From: an uncultured Acidimicrobiales bacterium
GTDB lineage: Bacteria; Actinomycetota; Acidimicrobiia; Acidimicrobiales; SZUA-35
Assembly (NCBI GenBank): GCA_938008925.1
Contig: CALLIQ010000542.1
Location: 1-9,175 of the forward strand
Length of the DNA: 9,175 nucleotides
Direction: 5' to 3'
Shown: positions 6,645-9,175 of the stretch, piece by piece
How the letters are laid out: the number at the start of each line of letters is the position of its first letter
Numbering within the stretch: the stretch's first letter is position 1
Program-made: the position numbers and the translations under genes
Notes under the pieces: model-generated
Seen by the model: only the letters and a program-made list of their open reading frames with translations
What the model was told of the DNA's origin: nothing
Databases searched by the model: none

Positions 6645-6722
6645 TCCACAGTTTTCGGGTCGGAACGGGCACCACTTGAGACGGAAGTGAACAGAATCGA
6701 GCCGACCACTAGCTTCGGTCTC
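6645..6722. promoter_or_regulatory. Divergent intergenic region, presumed promoters both ways
   Basis: A 78-bp gap between the starts of the lipoprotein gene (-) and the DUF169 gene (+), so promoters for both are expected here. TTGAGA at 6676-6681 resembles a -35 box for the plus strand, but no good -10 follows at 16-18 bp. This is therefore a positional inference only. Confidence 0.35.
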
Positions 6723-7541
6723 ATGACGAGCACTTCAGAGGCCACGAACGACGGACGAGCCGTGATCATCGGTGATGTCCCGCGAGGCGCCGATTGGCCG
6801 GGTCTGGTCGACTCGCTCAACCGCTTGCTCAGGTTGCGAACCACGCCCATCGGTATGTCGATGTTCGCCACCGCCGATGAGATGGAGGCGATTCCCAGGA
6901 TCCGTCGGCCCAAGGACATCCACACCACGGATCAGATCGTCGGCATGGCCAGCCGCCTCAACTGGACCGTCGGCATCACCAACGACGACCTCGTCGGACC
7001 GCAGTGCGGCGCCGTGATCGGTCTGCACCCGCGCGACGACGACTGGCTGAGCGGCGACAAGATGGCCGGTGTCTGGTTCGAGACCCTCGAGGACTCATCG
7101 GCCCATCAGCACGCCATGCACACCGTGCCCTTCGGCAAGTACGAGGCGATGGCCGTCTCCCCGCTGACCACCGGTCGCCTCGATCCACCCGACATCTGCC
7201 TCATCTACGCGAACCCGGCCCAGATGATCCTCCTGATCAACGGGCTGCAGTGGTCCGGCTACAAGAACTTCGAGTGGGGGTGCGTTGGCGAGTCCGCGTG
7301 CGCCGACTCCTGGGGCCGAGCGCTCTCGACCGGCGAGCCGAGCCTGTCGATCCCGTGTTTCGCGGAGCGGCGCTATGGCGGCGTGCAGGATGACGAGTTG
7401 CTCATGGCGATGCCCCCGCAGTTCGTCCCCAAGGCCATCGCCGGTCTCGAGGCGCTGTCGGGCAACGGTCTTCGGTACCCGATCCCGAACTACGGCGTGC
7501 AACAAGACGCTCGAGCCGGCCTCGGTGTGTCCTATGGCTGA
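6723..7541 (+). CDS. DUF169 family protein
   Basis: A 272-residue soluble protein of the DUF169 family (COG2043), whose function is not established. Recognisable stretches include the N-terminal DWPGLVDSLNRLLRLRTTPIG (24-44), FGKYEAMAVSPLTTGRLDPPDI (137-158), and the C-terminal block with CADSWGRALSTGEPSLSIPC (193-212) followed by ERRYGGVQDDELLMAMPP. Five cysteines (C95, C158, C187, C193, C212) are present; the C187/C193/C212 cluster would suit a metal or cofactor site, but that is inference. The ATG at 6723-6725 is the chosen start because family similarity begins right after it. The reading frame stays open far upstream, but that sequence is antisense to other genes and lacks coding character. 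The next gene begins at or just past this stop, so the pair is probably co-transcribed. Confidence 0.85.
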   Translation: MTSTSEATNDGRAVIIGDVPRGADWPGLVDSLNRLLRLRTTPIGMSMFATADEMEAIPRIRRPKDIHTTDQIVGMASRLNWTVGITNDDLVGPQCGAVIGLHPRDDDWLSGDKMAGVWFETLEDSSAHQHAMHTVPFGKYEAMAVSPLTTGRLDPPDICLIYANPAQMILLINGLQWSGYKNFEWGCVGESACADSWGRALSTGEPSLSIPCFAERRYGGVQDDELLMAMPPQFVPKAIAGLEALSGNGLRYPIPNYGVQQDARAGLGVSYG

Positions 7542-7548
7542 GGCCGCA

Positions 7549-8391
7549 ATGCCCATCCCGGACCGGTTCGACGGAAAGGTCGCCATCGTCACCGGCGGTG
7601 CGTCGGGCATCGGCGCCGGAACCGTGCGTCGGTTCATCGACGAGGGGGCATCCGTCCTCATCGCCGACCTGAATGGCGACCAAGCCAGCGCACTGGCTGA
7701 CGAACTGGGCGAACGCGCCGCCGCGCTGCGGACCGACGTGTCGAAGGAAGAGGACATCGCCGCAGCGGTGAGCGAGGCGACCGATCTCTTCGGCGGCCTC
7801 GACATCATGTTCAACAATGCCGGCTTCGGCGGGGCGCTCGGCCCGCTGGTCGAAGCGTCGGTCGACGACTTCGATCTCACCTTCGACGTCTTGGTGAAGT
7901 CGGTGTTCCTCGGGATCAAGCACGCCACGCCGGCAATCGCAGAGCGCGGCGGCGGCTCGATCATCAACACGGCCTCGATCTGCGCAAAGCGTCCAGGTTG
8001 GGGGCCTCACCTCTACAGCGCAGCGAAGTCGGCGGTGCTCGCGCTCACCGAGACGGCCTCACTCGAGCTCGCCGAGTCGAACATTCGGTGCAACGCCGTG
8101 TGCCCGGGACTCATCGCAACACCGTTGTACGTCGGGAACCCGAAGGCGACCGAGGAACAGCTCGCGGCGGTGCGTGAGAGCGACGCATCGCTCCAGCCTC
8201 TCGGCCGAGTCGGCGAGCCCGGCGACATCGCCGCCGCCGTGGCGTTCTTGGCATCGGACGACGCGGCATGGGTGACCGGTCAGCACTTCTCGATCGATGG
8301 CGGCATGAACGTCGGCCCGAAGTTCGAGGATTGGCCCGAGCCGTTCCGCACTACCCACCCGATCCGGCACCATCGCCCGCCAGACCGTTAA
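7549..8391 (+). CDS. Short-chain dehydrogenase/reductase (SDR)
   Basis: A 280-residue classical SDR with an NAD(P)-binding Rossmann fold. Visible motifs: TGGASGIG (15-22) for dinucleotide binding, D40 at the end of beta-2 (favouring NAD over NADP), D63, NNAG (89-92), catalytic S143, Y156 and K160 (LYSAAKSAV), PGLIATPL (186-193) and SIDGG near the end. The fourth catalytic position, usually Asn in 'VNLxGVF', reads VLVKSVF, so Asn is replaced by L115. The substrate is unknown; family members oxidise or reduce alcohols and ketones. I chose ATG 7549 because GAGG lies five bases upstream; an ATG at 7534 would add five residues (MAEAA) and overlap the DUF169 stop by 8 bp. The C-terminal 20 residues (WPEPFRTTHPIRHHRPPDR) extend beyond the normal fold end. 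Confidence 0.92.
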   Translation: MPIPDRFDGKVAIVTGGASGIGAGTVRRFIDEGASVLIADLNGDQASALADELGERAAALRTDVSKEEDIAAAVSEATDLFGGLDIMFNNAGFGGALGPLVEASVDDFDLTFDVLVKSVFLGIKHATPAIAERGGGSIINTASICAKRPGWGPHLYSAAKSAVLALTETASLELAESNIRCNAVCPGLIATPLYVGNPKATEEQLAAVRESDASLQPLGRVGEPGDIAAAVAFLASDDAAWVTGQHFSIDGGMNVGPKFEDWPEPFRTTHPIRHHRPPDR

Positions 8392-8392
8392 G

Positions 8393-8470
8393 GGCAATGC
8401 TCCGCATTGCTTCGAGTTGTTCGCTGGCGCTCACAACTCCCGGCAACGGCAACGCTTCGCGTTGCTTCGG
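8393..8470. repeat. Array of three hairpins in a convergent gap; possible bidirectional terminator or REP-like element
   Basis: Three perfect 7-bp stems stand in a row: GCAATGC/GCATTGC with a 3-base loop (8394-8410), GAGTTGT/ACAACTC with a 12-base loop (8414-8439), and GCAACGC/GCGTTGC with a 3-base loop (8449-8465). The first and third belong to a direct repeat 55 bp apart (8393-8415 and 8448-8470), identical at 19 of 23 positions. Two of the four differences are a compensating T-A to C-G pair in the stem. The array fills the gap between the stop of the SDR gene (+) and the stop of the LLM gene (-). It may terminate transcription from both sides, or be a palindromic dispersed repeat. No T-tract follows. 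Confidence 0.75.
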
Positions 8471-9175
8471 TTAGCCGGCAACAGCCGAGCGGATGACGTC
8501 GACGGCCATCTCGAGGTGGGCGATCTGGTCGTCGGCCGACCGTCCCTGCGGTGAGACGCGAAGACAGGTCACGCCGGCGTCGCGGTAGGCCCGCACGCGG
8601 TCTTTGACCATGTCTTCGGTGCCGATCAGGTAGGCGGCGAGGCAGAGCTCCTCTGGCACAGCGGCGGCGGCGGCCGCCTTGTCGCCGTCGACCCAGAGGC
8701 GTTGGACCTCGGCGGCGACATCGCCGAAGCCGGCCCGGGTGAACGCAGCGTTGTAGAAGTTCGTCTTGGCCGATCCCATGCCGCCAAGGGTGAATGCCAT
8801 TCCAGGGCGGGCCTTGTCGATCAGCGCGTCGACGTCGTCGGACACCGAGAGCATCCCGCCGACCTGGATGTCGATGTCGTCGATACTGCGGCCAGCCTCT
8901 GCCGCGCCGGCTCGGATCGGATCGAGCATCACGTCGGCTTGCTCGGCGATGAACGACGTGCCGAGCCAACCGTCGGCAACCCTCCCGGTGAGTTCGAGCG
9001 ACTTCGGCCCGAGGGTTGCGAGGTAGATGGGAATGTCGGGCTTCGGCGGAATCGAAGACTTGAGCGCCTTGCCTTCCCCACCGGGACGGGGGAGGACGTA
9101 GTGCTTGCCGTCGTAGACCATCCGCTCGCCGTTCATCCCCATCCGAACGATGTCGATGTACTCGCGGAGGCGGCC
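8471..9175 (-). CDS. LLM-class flavin/F420-dependent oxidoreductase, partial
   Basis: The 3' part (234 residues plus stop) of a luciferase-like monooxygenase-fold enzyme; the N-terminus lies beyond the window end. The visible sequence begins GRLREYIDIVRMGMNGERM and continues through VYDGKHYVLPRP, then PIYLATLGPKSLELTGRVADGWLG, the typical LLM pattern of a beta-strand with a gap-free 'P.ylA..GPk.leL.grvADGw' motif. After it come a helical region and the C-terminal block EELCLAAYLIGTEDMVKDRVRAYRDAGVTCLRVSP. Actinobacterial members usually use reduced F420 or FMN to reduce or oxidise small organic molecules; the substrate is unknown here. The frame continues unbroken to the window edge, so the internal ATG at 9140-9142 is not taken as the start. 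It is convergent with the SDR gene across the hairpin array. Confidence 0.88.
   Translation of the reverse strand, partial: GRLREYIDIVRMGMNGERMVYDGKHYVLPRPGGEGKALKSSIPPKPDIPIYLATLGPKSLELTGRVADGWLGTSFIAEQADVMLDPIRAGAAEAGRSIDDIDIQVGGMLSVSDDVDALIDKARPGMAFTLGGMGSAKTNFYNAAFTRAGFGDVAAEVQRLWVDGDKAAAAAAVPEELCLAAYLIGTEDMVKDRVRAYRDAGVTCLRVSPQGRSADDQIAHLEMAVDVIRSAVAG

Noticed and set aside
5448..6722. Upstream in-frame extension of the DUF169 gene to nearly 700 codons
   Set aside because: The extension is antisense to the helicase, membrane-protein and lipoprotein genes and is Arg/Ser/Pro-rich without motifs; family similarity starts right after the ATG at 6723.
7095..7970. A 291-codon minus-strand open frame opposite the DUF169 and SDR genes
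   Set aside because: Antisense to two strongly supported genes, with low-complexity Ser/Ala/Arg-rich translation and no recognisable domain.
1..9175. tRNA, rRNA or riboswitch
   Set aside because: No cloverleaf, rRNA core sequence or known riboswitch motif was recognised by eye on either strand; a covariance-model scan would be needed to exclude small RNAs.

Overview
The window is GC-rich with strong C/G third-position bias, and its genes use ATG and GTG starts. It looks like an actinobacterial chromosome segment. A mycothiol-dependent (MDMPI/DinB-type) enzyme, a LLM-class (probably F420-dependent) oxidoreductase and a HelZ-type SNF2 helicase paired with a SWIM-finger protein all point to Actinomycetota, perhaps an Acidimicrobiia-like lineage. 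That placement is inference from gene families; no rRNA or tRNA is present to confirm it.

Layout. 1-154 (+) is the 3' end of an unidentified gene whose coding signal jumps from frame 1 to frame 2 around base 50, so it is probably frameshifted. 187-534 (-) is a small helix-turn-helix protein like sigma-70 region 4, divergent from a mycothiol-dependent maleylpyruvate-isomerase-family enzyme at 613-1359 (+). 1360-1621 is a noncoding convergent gap with a family of 18-bp repeats: three direct copies exactly 35 bp apart, a perfect inverted copy and degenerate relatives. 1622-5805 (-) holds two translationally coupled genes, a 1010-residue SNF2 helicase followed by a SWIM zinc-finger protein. 5909-6644 (-) holds a single-pass membrane protein preceded by a lipoprotein, neither recognisable. 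6723-8391 (+) is a DUF169 protein closely followed by a short-chain dehydrogenase. 8392-8470 is a convergent gap filled with three hairpins. 8471-9175 (-) is a LLM-class flavin/F420 oxidoreductase cut by the window end.

How the genes may work together. The helicase/SWIM pair is the clearest functional module: its genes share one base (TGATG) and the same neighbour pair is known in other actinobacteria, including mycobacteria, without an established function. The DUF169/SDR pair also looks like one transcription unit. The lipoprotein and membrane protein may form a small envelope unit and could be transcribed with the helicase genes, since all lie on the minus strand with gaps of about 50 and 100 bp. 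I see no CRISPR array, tRNA, rRNA, prophage or intact insertion sequence. The most unusual noncoding material is the two repeat-bearing convergent gaps (1371-1613 and 8393-8470). I did not find a clear-cut new multi-gene system; the helicase/SWIM pair is the best candidate.
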